A stretch of DNA of 64,000 nucleotides from Terriglobia bacterium (GTDB lineage Bacteria; Acidobacteriota; Thermoanaerobaculia; Thermoanaerobaculales; Thermoanaerobaculaceae): the NCBI GenBank assembly GCA_020073245.1, contig JAIQFQ010000013.1:21607-85606 (forward strand), in the 5' to 3' direction. Shown in pieces: positions 15,931 to 28,044 of the stretch (positions within the stretch are counted from its first letter, which is position 1; each line of letters begins with the position of its first letter). Both the position numbers and the translations under genes were made by a program. The notes beneath the pieces were generated by a model. It was not told the origin of the DNA, did not search any database, and saw only the letters and a program-made list of their open reading frames with translations.

Positions 15931-18003
15931 CTAGGGCCGGAGGGCGACCAGCGCGCGGATGAGCGCCTCGGGCTCCTCCACGGGGAGCCGGCACGCACCG
16001 CCCTCGCAGATGTAGGCGCGCGCCGTCTCCCCGGCGCCGGGGCCGCGGTCGGCAAACAACGGCACGGCTTCGACCGCCGCCTGTTGTACCGGCACCGTGG
16101 AGACGGCAAGCGCGCATGCGGCGGGGCGGTGGCGCCACGCCGCGGCGAGCATCTCCCCGGTCGAGGACCACACGGGGTCACCGAGCACCACCAGCGTGAG
16201 AGGAGGCCTGGAGGCCGCCTCGGCCGCTTGTAGCAGGGCGAGGCACGCCTCGGGGGCTCGCCCCAGGACGCTGCCCTCGGCGTCCACGGCACGTATGGCG
16301 GAATCGCGCAGAGCCTCGTCTCCGGTCAGCGCTGCGACGCGGAGCATCGTCCCCGCCAGGATCCCGGCCGGCGCCGGCGTAGCGCCGTCGTAGGGGGTCC
16401 GGGGGCGCATGAGAAGCTCCGGGCCGTCGTCAGGGGTGTCGAGCAGCGCGCCGGCGTCGTCCTGGTAGTGGGGGAGGCGCCGAGCGAGGACGGTCTTTAC
16501 GGCGTTGAGCCATTCCGGCTGGCCGTCGGCCTCGTAGAGCTGGACCAGCGCCGCCGAGATCCATGCGACGTCCTCGAGTGTCTCGACGCCCGAGGTGACG
16601 CCGTTCCGCCAGGAGCGCGCCAGACGACCGTCCGGGCCCGCCCGCGCGAGCACGAAGCGGGCCGCAGTCCGGGCGGCCTCCAGGTACCGCGCCTCTTTGA
16701 GCGCGGCGCCGAGCCATGCGAGAGACCAGGCGGCCATGCCGTTCCATCCCGCGAGGCGCTTGTCGTCCGTGAAAGGCGGCACCCGGTCCGCGCGTGCGAC
16801 AAGCAGGGCGGTGCGCGCGGCCTCGAGCGCCGATGCCGCGGCATGCTCCGTCAGGTTCAACTGCGCCGCGACGCCGGCAAGGGGGAGGGCGGGACGCAGG
16901 ACACTGGCCCCACCCTCGAAATTCCCGCTCGTCTCCAGCCCGCAAAGGGCGACGAGCAGATCGGCCTGTTCCGGTGCGAGGGCCTCCCGCAACTGTGCGG
17001 GCGTCCAGGTGAAGTACCTCCCCTCGCAACCCTCGCTGTCGGCGTCGGTGGACGAGAAGAACCCACCCTCGGGGCCGCGCATCTCACGGAGGACGTAGTC
17101 AGCGGTCTCGCGCGCCACGCGGAGCCACTCCGGCCGGTCGAACGCGAGTCCGGCCTCGCCGTACGCGCGAGCCAGGAGCGCGCTGTCGTAGAGCATCTTC
17201 TCGAAGTGGGGCACGAGCCATTTCTCGTCCACGGAGTAGCGGTGGAAGCCCCCGCCGAGCCAGTCGTACATACCTCCGGCCGCCATCCCGTCGAGGGTTC
17301 GCGCGAGCATGGCCCGCGCATTCTCATCGCGGCGTCCCATCTCGATCAGGAAGAACAAACGCGACGGCGTAGGGAACTTGGGTGCGCTCCCGAAACCGCC
17401 CCACCTGTCGTCGAACTGCGCGGTAAGGGAGGACAGCGCGAGCGAGGTCGCGCCGGACGCATCGATCCTGCCGGGGGTGCGGATTCCGGCCCTCGCGAGG
17501 TGGGCGGCGAGCGTGACCGCGCCGGCGCCGATTTCGTTTCGCCGGTGCTCCCAGGCGTCCGCGACCGACTCGAGGACCTCGCGGAACGACGCGGTCCCCC
17601 AGCGGTGCTCCGGAGGGAAATACGTGCCGCCGAAGAACGGTTTGAGGTCCGGCGTGAGAAACACGGAAAGAGGCCATCCGCCCGACCCGGTCATCGCCTG
17701 CACCGCGTTCATGTAGACAGCGTCAAGGTCGGGACGCTCCTCCCGGTCCACCTTGACCGCGACGAAGTGGTCGGCGAGGAGCGCGGCGATCGCCGGGTCC
17801 TCGAACGACTCCCGCTCCATGACGTGGCACCAGTGGCACGCCGCGTAGCCGATTGAGAGGAAGATGGGCCTGTCCTCGAACCTCGCGCGCCGCAGTGCCT
17901 CGTCCCCCCATGGGTACCAGTCCACCGGGTTGTGAGCGTGCTGCTGCAGGTATGGGCTCGACTCCTGGGACAGCCGGTTTGCCACGCGGCGCGATTCGCT
18001 CAC
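15931..18003 (-). CDS. YyaL-type thioredoxin-domain protein (DUF255)
   Basis: The 690-residue protein is a full-length member of the YyaL/SSP411 (spermatogenesis-associated protein 20) family. The N-terminal thioredoxin-like domain opens with [25 protein letters not shown] and has the active-site pair C56-H-W-C59 in [10 protein letters not shown] long (alpha/alpha)6-barrel-like region resembling N-acylglucosamine 2-epimerases follows (for example [29 protein letters not shown]). Its reaction is not settled in the family. The GTG at 18003 is the annotated start; a second GTG six codons later would give the more usual VANRL beginning. No signal peptide is seen, so it is probably cytoplasmic. 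Confidence 0.92.
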   Translation of the reverse strand: MSESRRVANRLSQESSPYLQQHAHNPVDWYPWGDEALRRARFEDRPIFLSIGYAACHWCHVMERESFEDPAIAALLADHFVAVKVDREERPDLDAVYMNAVQAMTGSGGWPLSVFLTPDLKPFFGGTYFPPEHRWGTASFREVLESVADAWEHRRNEIGAGAVTLAAHLARAGIRTPGRIDASGATSLALSSLTAQFDDRWGGFGSAPKFPTPSRLFFLIEMGRRDENARAMLARTLDGMAAGGMYDWLGGGFHRYSVDEKWLVPHFEKMLYDSALLARAYGEAGLAFDRPEWLRVARETADYVLREMRGPEGGFFSSTDADSEGCEGRYFTWTPAQLREALAPEQADLLVALCGLETSGNFEGGASVLRPALPLAGVAAQLNLTEHAAASALEAARTALLVARADRVPPFTDDKRLAGWNGMAAWSLAWLGAALKEARYLEAARTAARFVLARAGPDGRLARSWRNGVTSGVETLEDVAWISAALVQLYEADGQPEWLNAVKTVLARRLPHYQDDAGALLDTPDDGPELLMRPRTPYDGATPAPAGILAGTMLRVAALTGDEALRDSAIRAVDAEGSVLGRAPEACLALLQAAEAASRPPLTLVVLGDPVWSSTGEMLAAAWRHRPAACALAVSTVPVQQAAVEAVPLFADRGPGAGETARAYICEGGACRLPVEEPEALIRALVALRP

Positions 18004-18157
18004 GCGGGCCTCGGCCGGCCAGGCGCGCCGGTCGGTCGGGGACGGGCAGTGCTCGGCCGCAACATCCGAGGTTCGATGTCAACGCTCGTTCGCACGGTTG
18101 CTGCAACCGGTCGGTGCGGCCGCCGATTCCGGCATCGCGACCGACTGGGACCCCACG

Positions 18158-18748
18158 TCAGTGATCCTCGGCGGGGAGAACCGCGACTCTGATCTCGTCG
18201 TACCAGTCGGTCGAGCCGGGTAACCCGATCATCGCTGTGCCCTCGGCGTCCCGCCAGAGAGGGTCGAAGAGATGGCCGCTGGCGGTCTGGATGAGGTCGC
18301 CGTTCCGGTATCCGGCGACCTCAAACCAGACGTCGAGAGGCTCCAGGTTGCGTCCGCACCGGTTGGTGGCATGCACCTCGACCAGCACCTGCCCGATGTC
18401 TGCCGGCGACATTTCGGCAGACCAACGGATCGCGACGCATTCGGCAATTCCCGGTGTGGCCGACGGTTCGGGCCGCGGCGCCGGCGTGTCCGTCGGCTCG
18501 GGCTCGGTGGGAGACGGGGTCGGTTCCGCGTTCCACGGCACCACGACCGTCATGTGTCGCGTCACGGGCGGCTCCGGAGTCGGAGTGGGTGCGACGACCG
18601 GCGAGGCCGGCCTCGCCGTCACGGGATGCTCACGCCCGGTCATCTGCGCCGGAAGTGTCACGGCGCGCCGGCCTCCGCGCACAAACAAGAACAGCGCCGC
18701 GACGCCCGCCGCCACCACCACGAGCAAGAGCAGCGCTCTCCTCGTCAT
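18158..18748 (-). CDS. Membrane-anchored protein with Pro/Thr linker
   Basis: This 196-residue protein has one N-terminal membrane segment (residues 4-23), then a linker to about residue 100 that is rich in Pro, Thr and Glu. A globular domain of about 95 residues with a beta-sandwich look follows (VLVEVHATNRCGRNLEPLDVWFEVAGYRNGDL). That domain resembles FxLYD or similar extracytoplasmic folds, but the match is only by eye. It probably sits on the periplasmic face. The ATG at 18748 starts the first hydrophobic segment correctly. The PD40 gene upstream on the same strand is separated from it by a family C heptad array. Confidence 0.6.
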   Translation of the reverse strand: MTRRALLLLVVVAAGVAALFLFVRGGRRAVTLPAQMTGREHPVTARPASPVVAPTPTPEPPVTRHMTVVVPWNAEPTPSPTEPEPTDTPAPRPEPSATPGIAECVAIRWSAEMSPADIGQVLVEVHATNRCGRNLEPLDVWFEVAGYRNGDLIQTASGHLFDPLWRDAEGTAMIGLPGSTDWYDEIRVAVLPAEDH

Positions 18749-18780
18749 CGTCCGATCGCCGTATCCTCAGGCTTTCTTCA

Positions 18781-18810
18781 TTGACCACGGACCACTGGCC
18801 ACGGGCCACG
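18781..18810. repeat. Heptad array, family C
   Basis: Four 7-nt units of the form CGGACCA, CTGGCCA or CGGGCCA run in register from 18781 to 18808. They end 6 nt before the stop codon of the PD40 gene (minus strand) and lie upstream of the next minus-strand gene. Confidence 0.85.
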
Positions 18811-18815
18811 TCGTC

Positions 18816-19907
18816 TCAGTCCACCCAGTCCGCGAGAAACACATTGGTCTGATGCGGCCCCGAGTCGAACCGGTTGGAGCAGAACACGAAGGTCCTGCCG
18901 TCGGGGGACCACATCGGGAAGCCGTCGAACTCCTCGAAGTAGGTGACGCGCTCGAGGCCGGTCCCGTCGAGGTTGACCAGGAAGAGGTCGAAGTTGCGCG
19001 CCTTCGGGTCCGCGATGTTGGAGCAGAAGATCAGCTTCTTCCCCGACGGATGGAAGAACGGTGCGAAGTTCGCGGCGCCGTTGTCGGTGATCCGGCGCAC
19101 ATTGGTGCCATCGACGTTCGCCACGTAGATGTCGAGGCTGTGGGGCTTGATCAACCCCTGAGCCAGAAACTGCTTGTACTCGTCCATCTCGGGGCCGGGC
19201 TTCGGTCGGCTGGCCCGCCAGACGATCTTGCTGCCGTCCGGGGAGAAGAACGCCCCGCCGTCGTACCCGATCTCGTGGGTGATCTGGCGGACATCGCTCC
19301 CGTCGAGGTTCATCGTGTACAGGTCGATGTCGCCGTTGCGGACCGATGTGAACACGATGCGGTCGCCGCGCGGCGATATCGTGGCCTCGGCGTCGTACCC
19401 CGGCGTGTCGGTGAGCCGGCGCGGCGTGGGGTCGTCCAGCGCCGCGACGAAGATGTCGAAGCTGGGGTACAGCGCCCACACGTAGCCGTGAGACATGTCG
19501 GGCGGCGGTGGACAGGCGGGGCCCCCGAGGTGGGTCGAGGCATAGAGGTAGTGCTTCCCGTCGGGGAAGAAGTAGCTGCAGGTGCAGCGTCCGAGACCGG
19601 TCGAGAGCAGCCGGACGTCGTGGCCCTCGAGGTCCATCGTGAAGATCTGGTCGCATTCGTAGGGCGTCCGAGTCGACTGGAAGCTGAGGCGCTTACCGTC
19701 GAACGAAAAGTACGCCTCGGCGTTCTGAACGCCGTCGGTGAGCTGGCGCAGGTTGGTGAGGTGGCGCTCGCGCGGGTCGGCGGGGCGCGTGATCGGAAAG
19801 CGGCTGCCGCCTTGGGGCGGCATCGGGCCGGATGTGGCGAGAGCCGCAATTCCGAGGATGGCGGCGATGGCGGCAACGGCACACAGCAGCGCGGTCACGA
19901 TCTTCAC
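18816..19907 (-). CDS. Secreted PD40/TolB-like beta-propeller protein
   Basis: The 363-residue product has a signal peptide (residues 1-27) and then repeated propeller blades of the PD40/WD40-like type. Examples are EAYFSFDGKRLSFQS, EATISPRGDRIVFTS, GAFFSPDGSKIVWRA, FAPFFHPSGKKLIFCS and FPMWSPDGRTFVFCS. Between them are the strand phrases IFTMDLEGHDVRLLS and LYTMNLDGSDVRQIT. Such proteins act outside the inner membrane as binding scaffolds; TolB of the Tol-Pal system is the best known. No Pal or TolA gene is near, so TolB identity is unlikely. The GTG start at 19907 is well supported by GGAGG 6-7 nt before it. Two Cys in CTCSYFFPDGK are unusual for a blade. Confidence 0.8.
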   Translation of the reverse strand: MKIVTALLCAVAAIAAILGIAALATSGPMPPQGGSRFPITRPADPRERHLTNLRQLTDGVQNAEAYFSFDGKRLSFQSTRTPYECDQIFTMDLEGHDVRLLSTGLGRCTCSYFFPDGKHYLYASTHLGGPACPPPPDMSHGYVWALYPSFDIFVAALDDPTPRRLTDTPGYDAEATISPRGDRIVFTSVRNGDIDLYTMNLDGSDVRQITHEIGYDGGAFFSPDGSKIVWRASRPKPGPEMDEYKQFLAQGLIKPHSLDIYVANVDGTNVRRITDNGAANFAPFFHPSGKKLIFCSNIADPKARNFDLFLVNLDGTGLERVTYFEEFDGFPMWSPDGRTFVFCSNRFDSGPHQTNVFLADWVD

Positions 19908-20193
19908 GTTTTTCCTCCGCTCGTGGTAACGGATCTGGTGCGCTCATAATCCCCTGGCTGGCGACAGGGCACAAGGCTCCGGCGGCGGGATCGGCGCGCT
20001 GACCGGGGTGGCGCACAAGGCGGAGAAGGCGTCAGGCGAACCCTCGCAGAGGCTGCTGGCAACGATGCTTTCCGAACCCTTGTGGATGCAAGGTGGTGCG
20101 TTGCGTCCGCGGGCGGCGCTCGGACACGGTGTGCGTGACGGAATTGTGTGTAAAATGAGGGGGAACGGCGACAACCGGTAGGGGGGCAAGGCG

Positions 20194-21381
20194 ATGCACA
20201 TCAACGATATCCTCAAGGTAGCCACGGAGCGGAAGGCATCCGACGTCCACCTCAAGGTCGGTGCGCACCCGCTCATCCGGGTAGACGGCACGCTCGTGCC
20301 GCTCGTGGAGTTCAAGCGGATGATGCAGGAGGACACCATCGCAATGGCTTTTTCGATGATGTCCACCCAGCAGAAGGAGAAGTTCAAGCAGTTCCTGGAG
20401 ATCGACATCGCGTACTCGGTCCCGGGACTGGGCCGCTTCCGGTGCAACATCTTCCAGCAACGAGGCTCGGTGGGACTGGTCCTGCGGTTGATCCCGGCCC
20501 GTATCCTCAGCGTCAAGGAGCTGCTGCTTCCTCCGGTGCTCGAGAGGATCGCCGAGGAGGAGCGGGGTCTCGTGTTGGTGACCGGGACGACGGGGTCCGG
20601 CAAGTCCACGACGCTTGCCGCGATGATCGACCACGTCAACAACACCCGGAACTGCCACATCGTCACCATCGAGGACCCGATCGAGTTCCTGCACAGGGAC
20701 AAGAAAGCGATCATCAATCAGCGTGAGGTCGAGGTCGACACCCGCAGCTTCTCCGTGGCGTTGCGCTCGGGGCTGCGCCAGGACCCCGACGTCGTTCTGG
20801 TCGGCGAGATGCGCGACTACGAGACCATCGAGACGGCGCTGCTCGCAGCCGAGACCGGCCACCTCGTGCTGTCCACCCTGCATACCCTGGACGCCACCGA
20901 GACGATCAACCGCATCATCGCGGTGTTCCCGCCTCACCAGCAGAAACAGATCCGGATCCAGCTCGCCGCGGTCCTCAAGGCCATCATCTCGATGCGCCTG
21001 CTGCCGCGCGCCGATGGCCTCGGGCGCGTGCCGGCGGTGGAAGTGCTGGTCTCCACAGCCTATATCCGGGAGTGCATCGAGCAGAAGGAGAAGACGAAGC
21101 TGATCCGCGATGCTATCGCGGCGGGCACCTCGCAGTACGGCATGCAGACCTTCGACCAGTCGCTCTTCATCCTGTACAAGTCCGGGCTGATCACGTTGGA
21201 CGAGGCGATCCGCAGGTCGTCCAACCCGGATGAGTTCAAGCTGCGCATCCAGGGGATCCAATCAACTGCCGACGTCTCGCGCGAGGAGATGGAGAGCGTC
21301 CTAGAGGGAGCGGCGGCGAACGAACCGTTTGCGGCCGGCAGCCCGTTCGAGTTCGGCGGCAAGGAAGGCAGCGGCGCGTAG
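20194..21381 (+). CDS. pilT: Type IV pilus retraction ATPase PilT/PilU
   Basis: The 395-residue protein is a hexameric secretion ATPase of the PilT/PilU group. An N-terminal PAS-like domain (ASDVHLKVGAHPLIRVDGTLVPL) comes first. Walker A is GTTGSGKST near residue 131 and the Asp box is IEDPIEFLH. The Walker B region ALRSGLRQDPDVVLVGEMRD comes near 190-205, and the His box is HLVLSTLHTLDA. It powers pilus retraction and twitching at the inner membrane. It is longer than typical PilT (about 345 residues) because of a C-terminal tail, so PilU is possible. TAAAAT at 20151-20156 may be its -10 box and a G-rich ribosome binding site precedes the ATG. No other pilus gene is in the window. Confidence 0.92.
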   Translation: MHINDILKVATERKASDVHLKVGAHPLIRVDGTLVPLVEFKRMMQEDTIAMAFSMMSTQQKEKFKQFLEIDIAYSVPGLGRFRCNIFQQRGSVGLVLRLIPARILSVKELLLPPVLERIAEEERGLVLVTGTTGSGKSTTLAAMIDHVNNTRNCHIVTIEDPIEFLHRDKKAIINQREVEVDTRSFSVALRSGLRQDPDVVLVGEMRDYETIETALLAAETGHLVLSTLHTLDATETINRIIAVFPPHQQKQIRIQLAAVLKAIISMRLLPRADGLGRVPAVEVLVSTAYIRECIEQKEKTKLIRDAIAAGTSQYGMQTFDQSLFILYKSGLITLDEAIRRSSNPDEFKLRIQGIQSTADVSREEMESVLEGAAANEPFAAGSPFEFGGKEGSGA

Positions 21382-21386
21382 AGGCG

Positions 21387-21414
21387 GGGGTCCGGGATCC
21401 GGGGTCCGGGGTGC
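21387..21414. repeat. Heptad array, family E (GGGGTCC)
   Basis: Four 7-nt units of the form GGGGTCC or GGGATCC fill 21387-21414 in exact register. They begin 5 nt after the pilT stop. The first possible recX start, GTG at 21411, is inside the last unit. Confidence 0.85.
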
Positions 21415-21906
21415 GCCCAAGACTACACCGAGCGCCCGGCGAGAACACCGGGGACATCCATGAGACGGCTCTGCGGATGCTGGCACGGCGCGGGCTCTCG
21501 CGAGCCGAGATCACCGAGAGGCTCGAGAGGCGGGGGTTCGAGGCGACAGCGGTTCGGGCGGAGATCGCCCGTCTCGAGCGGGCCGGTCTGGTCGACGAGC
21601 TCGCTCTAGCGCGTGCCGTCTGCCAGGCGCAGTTCCGAGCCGGGCGCGGCCGACGTGCGGTGATGGCAGCCCTCAAACGTCGGCGCGTTGCCAAGGAGGC
21701 GGCGGCCGACACGCTTGCGGAGTTCACGGAGGGCGAACCGGAACGGTCTGCGCTCTCCGCGGCCTTCGCGCGTGTGACGGCGCGACACCGGTTCTGGCGG
21801 CGGCTTCCGGAGGAGCGGCGGAAAGTGATACGGTATCTGCTCGCGCGCGGGTTCAGCCTGGAGGCGGTCCGCCGCGCCCTCGAGGAGAATGGGAGAAACG
21901 ATCCGC

Positions 21907-24551
<2,645 letters not shown>

Positions 24552-24555
<4 letters not shown>

Positions 24556-25250
24556 CGCGGCTGGCGTTGGCGATAGCGATGGTGCTCATGGCGGGCTTCG
24601 CGACTGCGGAGCGCACCAGCGGCGTCTTCATCTTCACCGCACCGGACGGCACCCGCCGGGTGGTAAACGTTCCCGCCTCGGGCCTCGGCACGATCGTGAT
24701 CCCCGAGGGCGCGGCCGAGCGGCGTGCGGCGCTGTGGCCGACGGTCGAGGAAACGGCCCGCTTGCACGGACTCGACCCGCGCCTCGTGGACCTCGTGATC
24801 CGGATGGAGTCGGGGTACAACTCGCGCGCCGTGAGCTCCAAGGGCGCCCGCGGCGTGATGCAGCTCATGCCGGCGACGGCGAGCATGTACGGCGTGGCAA
24901 ACGTCTTCGACCCGTTGGAGAACATTCGGGCAGGCGTGCGCTACCTCAAGGACCTGTTCGCGCGCTTCAACTCCGACGTCTCGCTCGCACTCGCCGCCTA
25001 CAACGCTGGCCCCGAGGCCGTCGAGAAGCATGGGGGCGTGCCTCCGTACGACGAGACTCGGAGCTACGTCCGGGCGATCCTGATGGCCTACCGTGGCGAC
25101 GCAAACCTGACCACTCTGTCCGGCGGGTTCGGCCGCCCGGCTCGCCGTGCCCGGCCGGTCGAGCTGTTCGGCGAGGACGGCAGGACGCTAATCGCGAACG
25201 TCCGCCACCCGGGTGAGGCTACCGTCGCACGCCCGCTCGGCCTCCGGTGA
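24552..25250 (+). CDS. Soluble lytic transglycosylase-like protein
   Basis: The 232-residue product has a signal peptide (residues 1-19) and a C-terminal SLT domain with the catalytic-glutamate signature RMESGYNSRAVSSKGARGVMQLMPATA (about residues 85-110), then AYNAGPEAV. It would cleave peptidoglycan glycan strands in the periplasm, giving 1,6-anhydro ends. A short region with an FIFTAPDGTRRVVNVP segment before the catalytic domain is typical of a DUF4124-like head. The GTG overlaps the alaS stop by 4 nt. The stop codon is the first part of a heptad array. The Arg/Pro-rich tail after residue 185 has no recognised domain. Confidence 0.88.
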
Positions 25251-25389
25251 GTCGAGAGTCAAGGTTCAAAAATCAAAAGTGAAAAGTCAGGAGCACGCCA
25301 GGCGGGCCCTGAGGTCGAGAAAGACGCCTGTCACCGGTGCTCTGTGAGTTGGTGGGGCAACCTTCGACTCTTGACCCTCAAATTTTGAC
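25249..25389. repeat. Inverted heptad arms (A/D hybrid) after the transglycosylase gene
   Basis: Six 7-nt units (forms GAGTCAA, GGTTCAA, AAGTGAA) run in exact register from 25249, overlapping the stop codon, to 25290. The partner arm, four units like CTTCGAC, TCTTGAC and TTTTGAC, is at 25362-25389. The arms are 71 nt apart and partly complementary. Confidence 0.87.
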
Positions 25390-25446
25390 CGGGAGGGTGG
25401 ACGGGGAGGAGCGCTCAGCTGGTACTATTCCGGCCCAGGAGGTTCG

Positions 25447-26424
25447 ATGCGGATTCTGTCGGGCGTACAGCCAACAGGGAAGTTGCACATCGGGAACTAC
25501 TTCGGCGCGATCCGCCAGTTCGTCGCGCTGCAGCGCGACCCGGCCAACGAGTGCTACTACTTCGTCGCCGACATGCACGCGATCACCACGATCAAGGACG
25601 GCCGCGAGCTCCGCGAGAACTCGTTCATGGTGGCGGCCGACTTTATCGCGCTCGGGCTCGACCCCGCGCGGTCGGTGCTGTATCGCCAGTCGGACGTGCC
25701 CGAGGTTGCTGAGCTCGCGTGGATGCTTTCCACGGTCACCCCGATGGGCCTGCTGCAGCGCGGACATTCGTACAAGGACAAGGTGGCCAAGGGGATCACC
25801 CCCAACCACGGCCTGTTCGCCTACCCCGTGCTGATGGCGGCCGACATCCTCATCGTGCGCGCCGACCGCGTTCCCGTCGGGAAGGACCAGAAGCAGCATC
25901 TGGAGATGACCCGCGACATCGCGGTGGCGTTCAACCAGATATACGGTGATGAACTGCTCCGTGTGCCCGAGGAGCTGATCCTCCCCGAGGTGGCGGTGGT
26001 GCCCGGGGTCGACGGGCAGAAGATGTCGAAGTCGTACGGCAACACGCTCGAGATCTTCGCGCCCGAGGCAGAGCTGAAGAAACGCGTGATGTCGATTGTG
26101 ACGGACTCGACGCCGGTCGCGGACCCCAAGCCGACGCGGGGGAACACGCTGTATGCGCTGCTCAAGGTCTTCACGCCAGCCGGGCAGTGGGCCGGGTCCA
26201 AGAAGCTCTTCACCGAAGGCGGAACCGGCTATGGCGAGATGAAAAAGAAGCTGCTCGGCTTGATCCTCGATACCTTCCGCGAAGCCCGCACGCGCCGGGA
26301 GCAACTTGAGCAAGACCACAGCTACGTCGAAGGAGTGCTCCGCGACGGCTCCGAGCGTGCCCGCGAGGTGATCTCGAAGGTCATGACCGACTGCCGCCGC
26401 GTCTGCGGCCTGGGCTGGGTGTAG
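25447..26424 (+). CDS. trpS: Tryptophanyl-tRNA synthetase
   Basis: The 325-residue class I synthetase charges tRNA-Trp. The opening RILSGVQPTGKLHIGNYFGAI contains the HIGH-type motif HIGN (residues about 15-18). DMHAITT and the GxDQ-type block VGKDQKQHLEMTRDIA match the family. The second signature is KMSKSYGN near residue 195. The length is normal. The ATG is preceded by AGGAGG, and TACTAT at about 25422 could be the -10 box. Repeats separate it from the transglycosylase upstream, so it is probably transcribed on its own. A strong two-way terminator follows. Confidence 0.96.
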   Translation: MRILSGVQPTGKLHIGNYFGAIRQFVALQRDPANECYYFVADMHAITTIKDGRELRENSFMVAADFIALGLDPARSVLYRQSDVPEVAELAWMLSTVTPMGLLQRGHSYKDKVAKGITPNHGLFAYPVLMAADILIVRADRVPVGKDQKQHLEMTRDIAVAFNQIYGDELLRVPEELILPEVAVVPGVDGQKMSKSYGNTLEIFAPEAELKKRVMSIVTDSTPVADPKPTRGNTLYALLKVFTPAGQWAGSKKLFTEGGTGYGEMKKKLLGLILDTFREARTRREQLEQDHSYVEGVLRDGSERAREVISKVMTDCRRVCGLGWV

Positions 26425-26430
26425 AGGTGG

Positions 26431-26627
26431 GGCCCAGGGCACAGGGCGCAGCGAGGGCTCTTCGAAAGGGCACACGTGCGTTATGTTGATCGAGTCAAGA
26501 GTTGAGAGTGAAGAGTGCAGAGTTGAAAGCCCAGAACGGGTCAGCTGGTTGGTGTCTGCTTGTTGAAGCTCCTGACTCTTGACTTCACCCTAACTCGTTT
26601 CTGGACCTTTGAACCTGTGAACCGTGA
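26431..26627. repeat. Arrays E, A (inverted arms) and B after trpS
   Basis: 26431-26451 holds three 7-nt units like GGCACAG (E). 26492-26526 holds five exact 7-nt units GAGTCAA, GAGTTGA or GAGTGAA (A, purine arm). About 26572-26593 is the pyrimidine partner (CTGACTC, TTGACTT). 26604-26627 holds three 8-nt units like AACCTGTG (B), running straight into a terminator hairpin. Confidence 0.88.
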
Positions 26628-26664
26628 GAAGCAGAAACCCCGCGGCGAGGCGGGGCTTCTTCGT
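26627..26664. terminator. Bidirectional terminator between trpS and the LiaF-like gene
   Basis: GAAGC plus AAACCCCGC pairs with GGCGGGG plus CTTCTT around a short GGCGA-type loop. An A-rich stretch stands on the left and a T-rich one on the right, so it could end transcripts from both convergent genes. Confidence 0.65.
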
Positions 26665-26689
26665 GGTGAGCTCAAAGGAATGTGAGGCG

Positions 26690-27280
26690 CTACGCGGGCC
26701 TGCTCGGGTCCACCGGCGGCAGCTCGAGGTCGCTCTCCCGCTTCGCCAGCCGCTGACGGTCGCGGAAATGCCCGAGGACCATGTACACGCCGACGAACAC
26801 GAACAGCAGCGGCCACCAGTCTTCCAGAAAGGAGAAATCGAGCGGGTAGAACTGGTTGTACAGGAGGATCATGCCAACGACCAGAATGAAGACCCCAAAC
26901 CCGAGTCTGCCGCTCCTCGTCGCCGGTCTTTTCGGAGCCTCTCCGATGAAGGGTTCGGGCGCGAGCCCGAGATTGAGGGCCTGTGCTTGCCTGTAGGCGT
27001 CGACAAATCCGAAGAGCACGACGCCGGCGACTAGGATCCCCAATGTTCCCGCGTGCTCGCTGAGCCAGATACAGAGCACAAATGTGAGGAAGATGGTGAA
27101 TGCCCGCTGGTAGAGTCCGAGGTAGAGGTGACCGAGGCCGGGGAAGCACGAGAGCACCACGGCAAGGCCCGGTGAGCGATGGATCGGGACAGCCGCCCTG
27201 GGCGCCTGGCCGACAGGCGGCGCCGGCGGGGCTGCCTGAGCTGGGATTGCTTGCGGTTGGTTGGTTTCCTGTGTGTTCAT
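26690..27280 (-). CDS. LiaF/DUF5668-like membrane protein
   Basis: The 196-residue protein starts with a Gln/Ala/Pro-rich cytoplasmic segment. A PGLGHLYLGLYQRAFTIFL membrane motif follows near residue 50, and later comes a pair of helices reading LGFGVFILVVGMILLYNQF and WWPLLFVFVGVYMVLG. That pair matches the LiaI-LiaF-like transmembrane region (DUF5668). Such proteins often sense envelope stress and sit with regulators. Here it is the last of three overlapping genes: ECF sigma, anti-sigma-like protein, then this. I chose the ATG at 27280, which overlaps the preceding stop as ATGA; the frame is open upstream but only within the neighbour. It may modulate the anti-sigma protein or be its target. 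Confidence 0.7.
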   Translation of the reverse strand: MNTQETNQPQAIPAQAAPPAPPVGQAPRAAVPIHRSPGLAVVLSCFPGLGHLYLGLYQRAFTIFLTFVLCIWLSEHAGTLGILVAGVVLFGFVDAYRQAQALNLGLAPEPFIGEAPKRPATRSGRLGFGVFILVVGMILLYNQFYPLDFSFLEDWWPLLFVFVGVYMVLGHFRDRQRLAKRESDLELPPVDPSRPA

Positions 27281-28044
27281 GGCCGTTCTCCCTTTCCACT
27301 CTCTACAACGCGCCCGCCTGTCTTCGGGTTCGCGCGTTTCCCTCCGAAGATCGCTCGCGCCGAGTCCCACGCGTCCAGGGCGCGCTCACGCGCCCAACCC
27401 TCGGTGGAGACGAGTGCGTCCTTGATCCGCTCGGAGTAGCTTGAAACCCGGTTCTGGACCGCGGCCCGGGCGTACACCGCCGCCTTGTCCATCCCCTCGC
27501 TCGAGGCCCGCGCCACGGTTGCCGGGTTGGAGATCAGCACCACCGTGACCGCAGCCAGCAGGTACGCCGCCGCAGTGGCCAGGCGCAGGTCGAAGAACCG
27601 CCTCTGCCGCCGGCGCAGCTCGATCCACTGGCGGGGCGGCAACGCCAGCGCCGCCCGGAAACGGGGGCTCACCCGGGTACCGCCGCCGACCTCGCGCAGC
27701 GTTGCGAACGACTCCCATACCGCCATGCAAGCAGGGCAAGCGTGCAAGTGCTCGATGAGCTGCGCGCGCTCGTCCTCAGGGATCTCGCCGTCGAGCGCGG
27801 CGCCCATCGAATCGATGGCCTGCTCGCAGGCGGGGTTCAGACGGGCCAGCGACTTCAGGCGTTGCTTGAGCGCCTCGGGCGCCCGCGCGGACAGGAGGGT
27901 CCGCCCCCCCTCCGCGAGCCCTCGTGCACGCTCGACTGCAACCTGGCAGGTCGAGCAGCCCTCAAGGTGGTCGGCGAGCTCCGCAGGCAGCGCCCCGGAG
28001 AGCGCAGCGTCGAGCCGGTCGAGCAGGGCATCGCACGGGTTCAT
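27277..28044 (-). CDS. Double zinc-finger anti-sigma-like membrane protein
   Basis: This 255-residue protein carries two zf-HC2-type ZAS motifs: HLEGCSTC at about residues 26-33 and HLHACPACM at about 99-107, each preceded by a conserved Cys. A single membrane segment (about residues 157-173, AAAYLLAAVTVVLIS) separates these cytoplasmic parts from a C-terminal domain outside. ZAS proteins of this kind hold ECF sigma factors at the membrane until a signal frees them. Its gene overlaps the ECF gene by 4 nt upstream and the LiaF-like gene by 4 nt downstream, so it is almost surely the cognate anti-sigma factor. Two ZAS motifs in one protein are unusual and suggest domain duplication. Confidence 0.82.
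   Translation of the reverse strand: MNPCDALLDRLDAALSGALPAELADHLEGCSTCQVAVERARGLAEGGRTLLSARAPEALKQRLKSLARLNPACEQAIDSMGAALDGEIPEDERAQLIEHLHACPACMAVWESFATLREVGGGTRVSPRFRAALALPPRQWIELRRRQRRFFDLRLATAAAYLLAAVTVVLISNPATVARASSEGMDKAAVYARAAVQNRVSSYSERIKDALVSTEGWARERALDAWDSARAIFGGKRANPKTGGRVVESGKGERP

Noticed and set aside
18816..19907. TolB identity for the propeller protein
   Set aside because: There are no tol or pal genes nearby and the characteristic TolB N-terminal domain is missing.
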